Positions 9,115-17,750 of a stretch of 64,000 nt of DNA are shown here, in pieces. The notes beneath the pieces were generated by a model. It ran no database searches. It saw nothing but the letters and a program-made list of their open reading frames with translations, and was not told the DNA's origin. Source of the stretch: Vibrio penaeicida (GTDB lineage: Bacteria; Pseudomonadota; Gammaproteobacteria; Enterobacterales; Vibrionaceae). The position numbers were made by a program, and so were the translations under genes. Position 1 is the first letter of the stretch. Every line of letters begins with the position of its first letter. The stretch lies in assembly GCF_030689305.1 (NCBI RefSeq), contig NZ_JAUYVM010000002.1, forward strand, positions 62,001 to 126,000, written 5' to 3'.

Positions 9115-10089
9115 ATGGAAATTTTTAACTGGTTATTGTCCACTTTTGATTCGACTATTCGTTTGGCAGTACCGCTTATATTTGCAGCCATGGCTGGGAT
9201 ATTTTCAGAGCGCTCAGGTATTGCCGATATTGGTCTCGAAGGCAAGATGTTGTTTGCTGCGTTTGTTGCAGCTGCAACAGCTTACGCACTCGGTTCTCCG
9301 TGGTTAGGATTGTTGGCAGGTATTGGCGCGTCTGTTCTATTGGCGCTTGTTCATGGTTATGCCTCAATTATTCAAAAGGGTGATCAAATCATTTCAGGTT
9401 TGGCAATCAACTTTTTTGCTTCCGGAATGACGATAACCCTAGGGCACGCATGGTTCTCTAGAGGCGGTCAAACGCCAACATTGCATAACGACCAGCGTTT
9501 CCTACCTATTGACCTACCTGGTGCGCAGTGGTTAGGCGAAAATGTTCCTGTTATTGGTCCGATTTACTCTGAACTTATTTCTGGGCATAACATTCTTGTC
9601 TACCTAGCGTTTGTTGCCGTTATTGCGACTTGGTGGGTATTGTTTAGAACTCGCTTCGGCTTACGTGTACGTGCTGTTGGTGAAGAACCTAATGCTGTGG
9701 ATACGGCGGGTATTTCAGTATTCTCGTTACGTTTTAGAGCCGTACTCGTCACAGGTGTATTGTGTGGATTGGCCGGTGCTTATCTCTCTACCGCCCAGAA
9801 CGCAGGTTTTGGTAAGGAAATGACAGCAGGGCAAGGTTACATTGCATTGGCGGCGGTGATATTTGGTAAATGGCATCCTAAAGCAGCGTTTTTCGCCTGT
9901 TTACTGTTCGGTTTCTTATCGGCACTAGAAACGCGCATGCAAGGTGTAGAAATTCCACTAGTTGGTGTACTTCCAACCCAAGTATTCTCTGCGTTGCCTT
10001 ACGTTTTAACCGTTGTTCTCTTAGCAGGCTTCATCGGAAAAGCCGTTGCCCCTAAAGCGATTGCCAAGCCATACACTAAAGAGCGATAG
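9115..10089 (+). CDS. Nucleoside ABC importer permease 2 (YufQ/NupQ type)
   Basis: Second BPD_transp_2 permease, 324 residues from the ATG at 9115 (GGGGG at 9103-9107; a GTG at 9109 is a weaker option). Motifs FSERSGIADIGLEGKM and VRAVGEEPNAVDTAGIS mark the family and the ATPase-coupling loop. It is 11 bases after the first permease and is followed by a strong terminator, so it closes the transporter operon. Confidence 0.93.
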   Translation: MEIFNWLLSTFDSTIRLAVPLIFAAMAGIFSERSGIADIGLEGKMLFAAFVAAATAYALGSPWLGLLAGIGASVLLALVHGYASIIQKGDQIISGLAINFFASGMTITLGHAWFSRGGQTPTLHNDQRFLPIDLPGAQWLGENVPVIGPIYSELISGHNILVYLAFVAVIATWWVLFRTRFGLRVRAVGEEPNAVDTAGISVFSLRFRAVLVTGVLCGLAGAYLSTAQNAGFGKEMTAGQGYIALAAVIFGKWHPKAAFFACLLFGFLSALETRMQGVEIPLVGVLPTQVFSALPYVLTVVLLAGFIGKAVAPKAIAKPYTKER

Positions 10090-10136
10090 GGATTCGATAA
10101 ATAGAATTTTTTGAATCTATTCAAATACCCGCTAAA

Positions 10137-10167
10137 AGCCAGTTGAGGAATCAACTGGCTTTTTTTA
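10137..10167 (+). terminator. Rho-independent terminator of the nucleoside importer operon
   Basis: 10-bp stem AGCCAGTTGA/TCAACTGGCT with a GGAA loop, then seven T residues. Confidence 0.92.
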
Positions 10168-10303
10168 TCGAATAAACGATTCAGAATAGGAGATGACCTA
10201 TACTTCTATACAAACTCAAACTGGTTCGCTGATTTAAGAAAAGTAAAAAAAGAAAGCTAAACTGGAAATTGAGCTAAATCGGTATAAAGTTCTTTAAATT
10301 AAC

Positions 10304-10319
10304 GAGCAAACGTTTGCCT
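10304..10319 (+). promoter_or_regulatory. PurR-like operator upstream of gsk
   Basis: GAGCAAACGTTTGCCT contains the perfect 12-bp palindrome GCAAACGTTTGC at 10306-10317 and matches about 13 of 16 positions of the PurR box. It lies 80 bases upstream of the gsk start, a normal repressor position. PurR control of purine salvage is established in enterobacteria; here it is inferred from the site. Another LacI-family regulator could use a similar site. Confidence 0.65.
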
Positions 10320-10398
10320 TTTTTGGTGATGTTGCCGCTTATTAACATGCGAGCTACAATCGCGCTCCCAACTTGTCCCTTAATAAGTTTTATTGATT

Positions 10399-11703
10399 AT
10401 GAAGTTTCCCGGTCAAAGAAAATCTAAACATTACTTTCCAGTGCATGCGCGTGATCCATTGGTGACACAAGCACAAGAAAGCAAGAAAATGGCACGCACT
10501 CACATTGTTGGTATCGACCAGACTCTCGTGGATATTGAAGCCAAAGTAAGCGATGAATTTATCGAAAAGTTTTCTTTGAGTAAGGGACACTCACTGGTTA
10601 TAGACGATGAAACGGCGGAGAATTTGTACAACGAGTTAAAAGACCAAGGGTTAGTCACCAACGAGTTTGCTGGTGGTACGATTGGAAATACTTTGCACAA
10701 TTACTCGGTTCTTGCTGACGACAAATCTATCCTGTTAGGGGTAATGAGCCAAGACATCAAGATCGGAAGCTACGGGTATCGATACCTCTGTAATACATCT
10801 AGCCGGATGGATCTCAACTATTTGCAGGGAGTGAACGGTGCCATTGGTCGCTGCTTCGCATTGATCAGTGAAGATGGTGAACGTACCTTTGCAATCAGTG
10901 AAGGTCATATGAATCAGCTAAAGCCTGATAACATCCCAGAAGCCATTTTTAAGAAAGCTTCTGCACTGGTCCTTACCGCTTATCTTGTAAGATGCAAGCC
11001 TGGCGACCCTATGCCTGAAGCGACAATGCAGGCGATCGAATTCGCGAAAAAATACGACGTTCCCGTAGTTCTTACGCTGGGAACAAAATACGTTATCCAA
11101 GATGACCCTGAGTTCTGGCAAACATTTTTACACGACCATGTATCGGTCGTAGCGATGAATGAAGATGAAGCAGAAGCATTAACAGGGGAAAGCGATCCGC
11201 TTTTAGCTTCCGATAAAACACTTGATTGGGTCGATTTAGTGCTATGCACAGCAGGTCCGGTTGGGTTATACATGGCTGGCTTTGCCGAAGACACAGCAAA
11301 ACGGGAAACGTCACTCCCGCTGCTGCCTGGAGCCATTGCAGAATTCAACCGCTACGAGTTTAGCCGACCAGTGTTAAAAGCCAATACCGCTAACCCTATT
11401 AAGGTGTATTCGCATATTGCACCTTATATGGGGGGACCAGAGAAAATAAAGAACACCAATGGTGCAGGCGATGCAGCGCTATCAGCGTTGCTGCATGACA
11501 TGGCGGCCAATCGCTACCATAAAGAAAATGTGCCGAATTCAAGTAAACATCAGTACCCGTACTTGACATATTCTTCTTTCTCTCAGGTGTGTAAATACTC
11601 GAACCGCGCAAGTTACGAGGTGTTAGTTCAACATTCACCTCGTTTATCGCGCGGTCTTCCAGAGCGCGAAGATAGCTTGGAAGAGGCGTACTGGGAGCGC
11701 TAG
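10399..11703 (+). CDS. gsk: Inosine/guanosine kinase
   Basis: Cytoplasmic PfkB/ribokinase-family kinase phosphorylating inosine and guanosine to IMP and GMP. 434 residues, the same length as E. coli Gsk. The N terminus MKFPGQRKSKHYFP is characteristic, and the catalytic anion-hole motif NTNGAGDAALSAL (GAGD) sits near residues 353-365. The start is the ATG at 10399; a TTG at 10393 is in frame but less likely. The gene sits directly behind the nucleoside importer and has its own PurR-like box and terminator, so imported guanosine/inosine can go straight into nucleotide salvage. Confidence 0.95.
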   Translation: MKFPGQRKSKHYFPVHARDPLVTQAQESKKMARTHIVGIDQTLVDIEAKVSDEFIEKFSLSKGHSLVIDDETAENLYNELKDQGLVTNEFAGGTIGNTLHNYSVLADDKSILLGVMSQDIKIGSYGYRYLCNTSSRMDLNYLQGVNGAIGRCFALISEDGERTFAISEGHMNQLKPDNIPEAIFKKASALVLTAYLVRCKPGDPMPEATMQAIEFAKKYDVPVVLTLGTKYVIQDDPEFWQTFLHDHVSVVAMNEDEAEALTGESDPLLASDKTLDWVDLVLCTAGPVGLYMAGFAEDTAKRETSLPLLPGAIAEFNRYEFSRPVLKANTANPIKVYSHIAPYMGGPEKIKNTNGAGDAALSALLHDMAANRYHKENVPNSSKHQYPYLTYSSFSQVCKYSNRASYEVLVQHSPRLSRGLPEREDSLEEAYWER

Positions 11704-11733
11704 TATTTTTAATACTTTGAATTTAGTGCTTTA

Positions 11734-11766
11734 AAAACCGCCTATTTGTGCGGTTTTTTTTGTTTT
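11734..11766 (+). terminator. Rho-independent terminator after gsk
   Basis: Stem AAAACCGC/GCGGTTTT with an 8-base loop, followed by a long T run. Confidence 0.9.
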
Positions 11767-11853
11767 GTTCTCGCGGAACCACGCACCTTGAGGTACTTTG
11801 AGTATGATGCCATGATTAATTCAACTGAAACGCGATAAGGAGTGGACCCGATT

Positions 11854-12123
11854 ATGATCAGTTGTGATAAATACGACTTCATTGAGCTGGCATGCCTATT
11901 CAAATTGAAAGTGAGTTTAGCTATGTTGTCTGGCGAGCAGATAGAGGGCGTCGCTCACAATACAAAAATAGGTGCTGATCGCGTTGAGTATTTGATTCTC
12001 ACACACTGGGTTGTAGATGAGACTGACGTCAAGGAAACCGCTGTACGATTAGATGATATACATACTATGAGCGCAAAAACGGCTAACCCACACTTCACAA
12101 CTATTCACATTAATGATGTTTAA
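11854..12123 (+). CDS. rof: Rof (YaeO)-like Rho-binding antiterminator
   Basis: Small 89-residue protein resembling the Rof/YaeO family, which binds Rho and inhibits termination. The N-terminal ISCDKYDFIELAC matches the family pattern (xxCDDYDxLELAC), followed by a short beta barrel with EYLIL and a VRLDDIHTM-type strand that resembles LRLDKITSF of E. coli Rof. AAGGAG lies at 11837-11842. The ATG at 11854 is preferred; a GTG at 11842 overlaps the ribosome site. It is a single gene between gsk and a two-component pair. Confidence 0.78.
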   Translation: MISCDKYDFIELACLFKLKVSLAMLSGEQIEGVAHNTKIGADRVEYLILTHWVVDETDVKETAVRLDDIHTMSAKTANPHFTTIHINDV

Positions 12124-12360
12124 TGATTTTCTATGCGGTATCCCCTTACTCGTTGGCTAGGTAGGTAATAGAAAAGGTTTAGATATTAAGTTTCAATAAG
12201 TTAGCTTTTGTCAGACTTGGATTGTTGCCTCCGCCCCTCAACGTTTTCTGTCCCATTTTGATTCTCGGTCTTCTACATAAACCGCATTCTTTGGTATGCA
12301 ACAAGATTTTTTCATTCTCTGTCTGATACTATTCATACGTCAGATTTAGAGGCTAACTAC

Positions 12361-13035
12361 ATGAAAATTCTAGTGATTGAGGATGACGCAACAACAAGAG
12401 AATTTGTTTCTCAAGGGCTGCGTGAACATGGTTATATCGTTGATGAAGCGGGAGATGGGCAAGAAGGTTTAATGATGGCTGTCAGCTGCGAATATCAAAT
12501 GATTATTCTCGATCGGATGTTACCCGCATTAGATGGAATGAAGGTTCTTGCGGCGATAAGAGCAACCGAAGTGAATGTACCTGTCTTAATTTTAAGTGCA
12601 ATGGACAGCGTCGAAGACAGAGTCGTTGGTTTGCAAGCAGGCAGTGATGATTACCTAACGAAACCTTTTGCCCTCGCAGAATTGATTGCTCGCACAGATA
12701 TCATCGTGCGTCGCCACAAACCCGTAACTCAAGTTCTTAGTTATTTGGAATACGAAGGTCTTAAATTGGACTTGAAAGCGCATCGGGTCACTTTTCTCGA
12801 TAACGAGCTGCATCTACAACCTAAAGAGTTTCAGTTACTTCAGTATTTCATGGAAAACGAAGAACAGGTCATTTCTAGAATGCGTTTGTTTGAGGCGATA
12901 TGGCATTACCATTTTGATCCTAGAACTAACGTAATCGATGTGCACATTGCCAATCTTCGCAAAAAACTGGACGAAGTTGGCGGAACGAATCTACTCCATA
13001 CCGTTAGGGGAGCAGGTTATGTCCTTCGCTGTTGA
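12361..13035 (+). CDS. OmpR-family response regulator
   Basis: 224-residue DNA-binding response regulator. The receiver has the acidic residues EDD (7-9), phospho-acceptor Asp51 (ILDRMLPALDG) and Lys in YLTKPFALAEL. A winged-helix Trans_reg_C domain occupies about 125-222, with QPKEFQLLQYF and the C-terminal IDVHIANLRKKL and TVRGAGYVL motifs. It resembles the QseB/CusR/PmrA subgroup. It overlaps the kinase gene by 17 bases. Target genes are unknown. Confidence 0.93.
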   Translation: MKILVIEDDATTREFVSQGLREHGYIVDEAGDGQEGLMMAVSCEYQMIILDRMLPALDGMKVLAAIRATEVNVPVLILSAMDSVEDRVVGLQAGSDDYLTKPFALAELIARTDIIVRRHKPVTQVLSYLEYEGLKLDLKAHRVTFLDNELHLQPKEFQLLQYFMENEEQVISRMRLFEAIWHYHFDPRTNVIDVHIANLRKKLDEVGGTNLLHTVRGAGYVLRC

Positions 13036-14293
13036 TCATGATCTTACACGTTCCTCCGTCTTTAAAATTTTACTCCTGCTCGTTATATCCATTGCTCTGC
13101 TCTATTCCCTATTTGTTCATCAGGTCTTTGTTCATTCAGAATCATTTCACCGGCAACAACTAACAAAGCAACTTCGTGATGAAATTCAGGAGTTTGACGA
13201 AGCCAACCTCCGAGGTGTTGGTGAAGTCGAAAGATTGATCCTTAGAAAACGCGAATCAGAGAGTCCTTTCATCTATCACATTAACCGTATTTCCATTCCA
13301 CCCTCATACCCGGTTGTGCGGAAAAAAGTGAGCCATAACCAAGTCATTCTTTTTGATGGTCGTACGCTAGAAATAGGCATTAAACCCGAACTGTTGCAGT
13401 CGTATCGCTCTCAAGTGGTCCCGATGATTGTTTCCGGTGTTTTAATACCCGTCACATTGATGTTTATCGGTGCTGCAACATTCGCCATTGTGATATTGCG
13501 CAAGTTGCATAGAGTCAATCACGCGATGAATCGCTTTCTCTGTGGTGAAAAAAAGGTGAAATTGCCCGTTTCGACCAGTGATGATGAATTCGATATTTTG
13601 GCAATACATCTCAATTTTATGATAGAGCAGATGGAAAAGAATGAAGAGACTCTCAAAACTCTCTCAATTGGTATGGCACACGATATGCGAACGCCAATGG
13701 CTCGCTTAAAATTGAGACTCGAAGAGCTTTCCAACTCTAAAAATTTGGCAGAACCAGAACTTCACAAGTTAATGGCTTGCCAAGATGAATTGGATATGTT
13801 GCTCGCCCTTTTTAACAGTATGTTGGAGATTGCACGCTTAAACAGTGGGCAAATGGTCATCAGTGACGACGTCGTAGACTTGAGCAAAATTGCCCATGAT
13901 GTGACAGAGTTTTTGATACCGCTCGCTGAACAAAAACAGCAAATAATGACCCTGAGGCAAGATGGTCAATGCCAGCTTATTGGTGATCGCTCTCTGATGT
14001 TCCGAGCATTGTTTAACTTGGTAGAGAATGCGGTGAAGTACACACCTGAGCATGGTCGGATAGAGGTGATTGTTGATAGTTTAGGTGTTGTTGTCAGTGA
14101 TTCGGGAATAGGAATCGCGGATACCGATAAGCCTCACGTCTGCGAACCTTTATTTAGAGCAGATAAAAGCCGCAGTGAAATTGGAAATGGAATAGGTTTA
14201 GCGCTGGTTGACGCCGTTGTCCGACAGCATCATGCGCAGCTCCTGTTTAAAGATAATCGACCAGGTTTGAGAGTTAGAATCTACATTAGTTAA
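13019..14293 (+). CDS. Sensor histidine kinase partner of the OmpR-type regulator
   Basis: 424 residues. The start is ATG 13019, with AGGGGAG 6 bases upstream, inside the regulator gene. TM1 is at about 14-36, a short periplasmic loop (37-135) follows, then TM2 (about 138-162), a HAMP-like linker, HisKA with His221 (GMAHDMRTPMARL), and HATPase with N box NLVENAVKYTPEHG, DSGIGI and GNGIGLALVDAVV. The periplasmic sensor is small (about 100 residues) and unrecognised, so the stimulus cannot be named. Coupled translation with the upstream regulator shows they form a pair. Confidence 0.9.
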   Translation: MSFAVDHDLTRSSVFKILLLLVISIALLYSLFVHQVFVHSESFHRQQLTKQLRDEIQEFDEANLRGVGEVERLILRKRESESPFIYHINRISIPPSYPVVRKKVSHNQVILFDGRTLEIGIKPELLQSYRSQVVPMIVSGVLIPVTLMFIGAATFAIVILRKLHRVNHAMNRFLCGEKKVKLPVSTSDDEFDILAIHLNFMIEQMEKNEETLKTLSIGMAHDMRTPMARLKLRLEELSNSKNLAEPELHKLMACQDELDMLLALFNSMLEIARLNSGQMVISDDVVDLSKIAHDVTEFLIPLAEQKQQIMTLRQDGQCQLIGDRSLMFRALFNLVENAVKYTPEHGRIEVIVDSLGVVVSDSGIGIADTDKPHVCEPLFRADKSRSEIGNGIGLALVDAVVRQHHAQLLFKDNRPGLRVRIYIS

Positions 14294-14415
14294 TTCTAAT
14301 CTCCATACAAAAAATGTTGTTTAAAATTAAAATAAGTGGTATTTAGTACACCCATACGGAAAGAGCGAAAATCGGTCTTTAACTTATTGTTATATAAATG
14401 TTTGTTATGAATATA

Positions 14416-14431
14416 AAGCAAACGTTTGGCT
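14416..14431 (+). promoter_or_regulatory. PurR-like box upstream of chemoreceptor
   Basis: AAGCAAACGTTTGGCT matches the PurR consensus at about 13 of 16 positions, as good as the gsk site. It lies about 200 bases upstream of the chemoreceptor start and 120 bases after the kinase gene. The link with purine control is inferred from this match only. Confidence 0.4.
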
Positions 14432-14599
14432 GCTTTTCTACGGTAAAAGGGGAAAGTGATACGGGTCAAAAGTAACTCAATTTAATCATAGTCTTGAGGT
14501 GTTAATTTGACTCTGGTGACGTCGGTAAGCAGCACGCTTATATAGAATTTCGTTACCTCCGCTTAACAGGTTTCTGTGCGGGTATGTGATATTAATTTT

Positions 14600-14615
14600 T
14601 AGAGTATTTACTCTA
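14600..14615. promoter_or_regulatory. Short palindrome just upstream of chemoreceptor ribosome site
   Basis: TAGAGTA-TT-TACTCTA, perfect 7-bp arms, directly before the AGGTGAAG ribosome site. It could be an operator or a small RNA hairpin; the function is unknown. Confidence 0.3.
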
Positions 14616-14629
14616 TATATAGGTGAAGT

Positions 14630-16273
14630 ATGAATTGGTTATCTAACCTCTCTTTGAGAATGAAAATGGCGTTACCTGTTACGGTAATGATTCTTTTATT
14701 CTCCTCAATCACGTTATACAACGTCCAATTGTTTGGTGCGCAAAACCGAGCAAATAATACCTTGAATAACGATATTCAACCCGTATTGGAAAAACTCGAA
14801 GATGCCTATCGGGATCTCTACCAAGTGATCTCGGCGGCGCAGGGGTTGATGCTAGCAAACGGTGATCAGGAAGAAATTAAAAAGCAAAAGTTTGAGTTCG
14901 AAGATAACGCCTATAAAGCGCTACCTCGTTTGAAAAGCCTCTATAGCTTGTTAGATGGAGAAATATTGCCATCGAGCTCGAAAGCAAGCATTGATCAGCT
15001 CATCAAAGCAACAGAGAGATGGATTGATAAATACGAGACTATGTTCGCTGACCCGCAGCAGGCTCAAGTATTGTTTAGCCAAAACCAAGCGGGTCTAATG
15101 AGTGATTTTGCGATTATGCGAAAGGAGCTTAAATCGGTTCGTAAAGCGATTGAAAATGTGCAGGCAAACCTTCGAACAGAAGCCAATGAAGCTGCAAGAA
15201 GTTCCGAGTTGGCGCTTGAAGTGGGCAGTGGATTAGCAATTCTGATTGGTGCTTTCTTAACTTGGCTGCTATCAGGGTGGATTATTGCACCGATTCGTCG
15301 ACTCAATGAAAATATGGCGGAAATTGCATCAGGCGAAGGTGATTTAACAAAACGTGTGGAAGTAGAGTCTTCTGATGAAATAGGCGAACTTGGTCGAAAT
15401 TTCAATACGTTTGTACAATCTTTGCAGTCCACAATTGGTGAAGTTGTTGATGCCACTCATCATGTGCGCAACGAGATGAATCAATTTAATCAAATCACTG
15501 GAAATGTAGTGACGGGAGTGACTTCCCAGCAACAAGAAAGTGAGATGGTTGCAGCGGCAATCAATGAAATGCGAGCCACCAGCGAAAGTGTAAGCCAAAA
15601 TGCTCAAGAAGCGGCGAGTGCGAGTGAAGCCGGGCATTCAGAGGTGCAGCAAGCAGCCAATGTTCTTACACAAACCGTCACATCTATTCAAGGGCTGGCA
15701 AACGAACTTGAACATGCAGGCACGGTGATACATACGCTTGATTCAGACGTGTCTAACATCGCTTCTATTCTGGATGTTATTCGTGGCATCGCCGAGCAGA
15801 CAAACTTACTGGCACTCAACGCTGCGATTGAAGCGGCACGAGCGGGTGAACAAGGGCGCGGCTTCGCAGTTGTTGCGGATGAAGTTCGTGCATTGGCTAG
15901 CAAAACTCAAGATAGCACTGGTGAAATTCAGGTGATGATCGAGAAATTGCAGGCTGGTGCAAAAGAAGCGGTAACCGCGATGGAGTCTAGCCAACAAGGT
16001 GGTGAGCGCACCATCGAAAAGGCGAATACAGCTTCAAATTCTCTGAATGAAATCAGTCGTTCAATTTCAATCATCAATGAAATGAACTCTCAAATCGCAA
16101 CTGCGGCATTTGAACAAACGACAGTCAGTGAAGACGTAAACAGCAATATTCAGCGAATTGCAGATAACAGCCAGCAGATCGTTCATGTAGTGGAAGACGC
16201 CAATGATTCTTCTAAGAACTTAGCTATTCAATGTGAACGCTTAGATAACCTTGTGGGACGTTTTAAAGTATAG
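14630..16273 (+). CDS. Methyl-accepting chemotaxis protein
   Basis: 547-residue transmembrane chemoreceptor. TM1 is at about 10-30, a periplasmic helical sensor (four-helix-bundle type, about 33-195) follows, then TM2 (about 197-222), HAMP, and the cytoplasmic signalling hairpin with the conserved tip [26 protein letters not shown]. It feeds CheA/CheW to control flagellar rotation. The ligand is unknown. It stands alone between a two-component pair and CheV, with its own terminator. Confidence 0.95.
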   Translation: MNWLSNLSLRMKMALPVTVMILLFSSITLYNVQLFGAQNRANNTLNNDIQPVLEKLEDAYRDLYQVISAAQGLMLANGDQEEIKKQKFEFEDNAYKALPRLKSLYSLLDGEILPSSSKASIDQLIKATERWIDKYETMFADPQQAQVLFSQNQAGLMSDFAIMRKELKSVRKAIENVQANLRTEANEAARSSELALEVGSGLAILIGAFLTWLLSGWIIAPIRRLNENMAEIASGEGDLTKRVEVESSDEIGELGRNFNTFVQSLQSTIGEVVDATHHVRNEMNQFNQITGNVVTGVTSQQQESEMVAAAINEMRATSESVSQNAQEAASASEAGHSEVQQAANVLTQTVTSIQGLANELEHAGTVIHTLDSDVSNIASILDVIRGIAEQTNLLALNAAIEAARAGEQGRGFAVVADEVRALASKTQDSTGEIQVMIEKLQAGAKEAVTAMESSQQGGERTIEKANTASNSLNEISRSISIINEMNSQIATAAFEQTTVSEDVNSNIQRIADNSQQIVHVVEDANDSSKNLAIQCERLDNLVGRFKV

Positions 16274-16324
16274 GCTTGCTAGTCTCTTAAGTATTTTCTC
16301 TTAGATACTTCAAGTTAAAAAAAT

Positions 16325-16356
16325 AAAGCCCTGGGTGATATCACTTAGGGCTTTTT
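16325..16356 (+). terminator. Rho-independent terminator after chemoreceptor
   Basis: AAAGCCCT/AGGGCTTT stem that can extend through G-U pairs into an inner GTGAT/ATCAC stem, followed by TT. Confidence 0.85.
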
Positions 16357-16413
16357 GGCGTTTTAGAAGCTTAACGGTTCAGCTATTGTGAAAGGATAGG
16401 TTCTAGTACGAAT

Positions 16414-16440
16414 AAAAAAAGCTGCTTGACGAGCAGCTTT
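16414..16440 (-). terminator. Terminator of cheV (minus strand)
   Basis: AAAGCTGCT/AGCAGCTTT hairpin whose minus-strand reading runs into a T tract (the A run at 16414-16420 on the plus strand). Confidence 0.85.
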
Positions 16441-16461
16441 AGTCAATCGATGAAATGTTCG

Positions 16462-17439
16462 TTATACGAAGATGTATTGGTCCATCATTGTGATCATACG
16501 ACCAATTTCAGGTTTAGTTATCGTGTCGTTCGCACCTAGTTGTAATGCTTTCTCACGGTTGTCATCACTCATTAAAGAGGAAAACATAACAATTGGCATT
16601 GCGCTGTATGTTTCATTGTCTCGTAGCCTTTTAAGCAGGTGCATACCATCCATGCGAGGCATTTCTACGTCGGTAACAACTGCATCAACGAATTCGCTAA
16701 CGGGTACGTCTTCTTTCTTAGATAACGCTTCGAACTCTGTCAGTTTATCCAGCGCTTCCCCTCCGTCCTTACAGGTAATTATATTGTACCCTGCCGATCG
16801 GAGTGTGTTTTCAATAAGGCTACGGATAAACGCCGAATCATCAACAACCATAACCGTACGAGCTTGACGCTTGGTCACCATTCTCTGGTTTAGATCTACA
16901 TTCTTATCTATAGTGACATCGTACTTTTCCATACTCAGTTCTGGGTTGATGTCAGCGATGATTTTCTCGAAATCCAAAATCATGATCAAGTTGCCTTCTT
17001 GTCGAACAACGGCAACAACACAATCATTTTCGCCCGCTTCTAAGAATTGACTTGGTGACTCAACATCTTCCCAAGAAATCCGGTGAATTCGGCTAATACT
17101 GTCGATCAAAAATCCGTTAGTCATTCGGTTAAAATCCGTAACAATGACAAACTTGCGCTCGAGATCGGGTTTCGTTGGTACGCCTAACCATCCTGCTAAA
17201 TCAACCAAAGGTGTTAGCTTTTCTCGAGAAGAAAACACACCAACCATATGAGGCTGGGCATTAGGGTAGTCCGTTGTGTCTGGAACCTGAATTACTTCGC
17301 GAACTTTCGCAACGTTAATACCGTAATAGCAGGTTTTAGTCGTACCGTCTGGAAGTTGTTTCTGTAGATGAAATTCTATAATTTCAAGCTCATTTGTACC
17401 ACTTTCGGTTAAAACCGTACTGTTAAGGTTGTTACTCAT
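16462..17439 (-). CDS. cheV: Chemotaxis coupling protein CheV (CheW-REC)
   Basis: 325 residues. An N-terminal CheW domain (about 20-165) couples receptors to CheA, and a C-terminal receiver (about 195-325) has VVDDSAFIRSLIE, phospho-acceptor Asp in VVTDVEMPRMDG, and the conserved Lys in ITKPEIG. CheV is thought to buffer or adapt receptor signalling through receiver phosphorylation. The start is ATG 17439; a GTG at 17448 is in frame. Convergent with the chemoreceptor gene, with back-to-back terminators. Confidence 0.94.
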   Translation of the reverse strand: MSNNLNSTVLTESGTNELEIIEFHLQKQLPDGTTKTCYYGINVAKVREVIQVPDTTDYPNAQPHMVGVFSSREKLTPLVDLAGWLGVPTKPDLERKFVIVTDFNRMTNGFLIDSISRIHRISWEDVESPSQFLEAGENDCVVAVVRQEGNLIMILDFEKIIADINPELSMEKYDVTIDKNVDLNQRMVTKRQARTVMVVDDSAFIRSLIENTLRSAGYNIITCKDGGEALDKLTEFEALSKKEDVPVSEFVDAVVTDVEMPRMDGMHLLKRLRDNETYSAMPIVMFSSLMSDDNREKALQLGANDTITKPEIGRMITMMDQYIFV

Positions 17440-17497
17440 AGATACCACATTTCAAGTTATGACTGACAGGCAGTTATTGATGTTTATTTTAGTATAT

Positions 17498-17601
17498 ACC
17501 CAAGTAACCTCAAGGTGCTAGATTCCAAAAGATTGCTAAAAAATGTGCCTAGCGACATCAGAAGGCAATGCTAGCAACAATTCCTTGGGTTAAGACTTGG
17601 T
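17498..17601. repeat. Inverted-repeat-flanked intergenic element, MITE-like or structured RNA
   Basis: About 104 bases bounded by ACCCAAGTAACCTCAAGG (17498-17515) and CCTTGGGTTAAGACTTGGT (17583-17601). The reverse complement of the second resembles the first (ACC-AAGT...AACC-CAAGG). A nested TTGCTA/TAGCAA pair lies inside (17533, 17572). The left-end wording resembles an intergenic phrase I associate with Vibrio genomes; this is recollection, not a search result. Confidence 0.4.
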
Positions 17602-17750
17602 GAAGCCCAGCAATACACTGACATTATAGTTAATACTGAGGAAATGCAGAAATTTACTATATGGGTCGCCATGCATCGCTATTGGGAACAATTTTATCAA
17701 CACTTTCAGGTTTATCGGCAGACACCGTCTTCGCTTTAATGACTTTCTCA

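Larger units (their letters stand above)
14294..14629. other. Intergenic region before chemoreceptor gene
   Basis: 336 bases without a gene. It holds a PurR-like box (14416-14431) and a short palindrome (14600-14615) just before the ribosome site. I see no terminator hairpin after the kinase gene and no match to a GEMM riboswitch. Confidence 0.5.

Noticed and set aside
14460..14629. Possible GEMM (c-di-GMP) riboswitch before the chemoreceptor
   Set aside because: Neither the conserved GEMM core nor its two stems can be found by eye.
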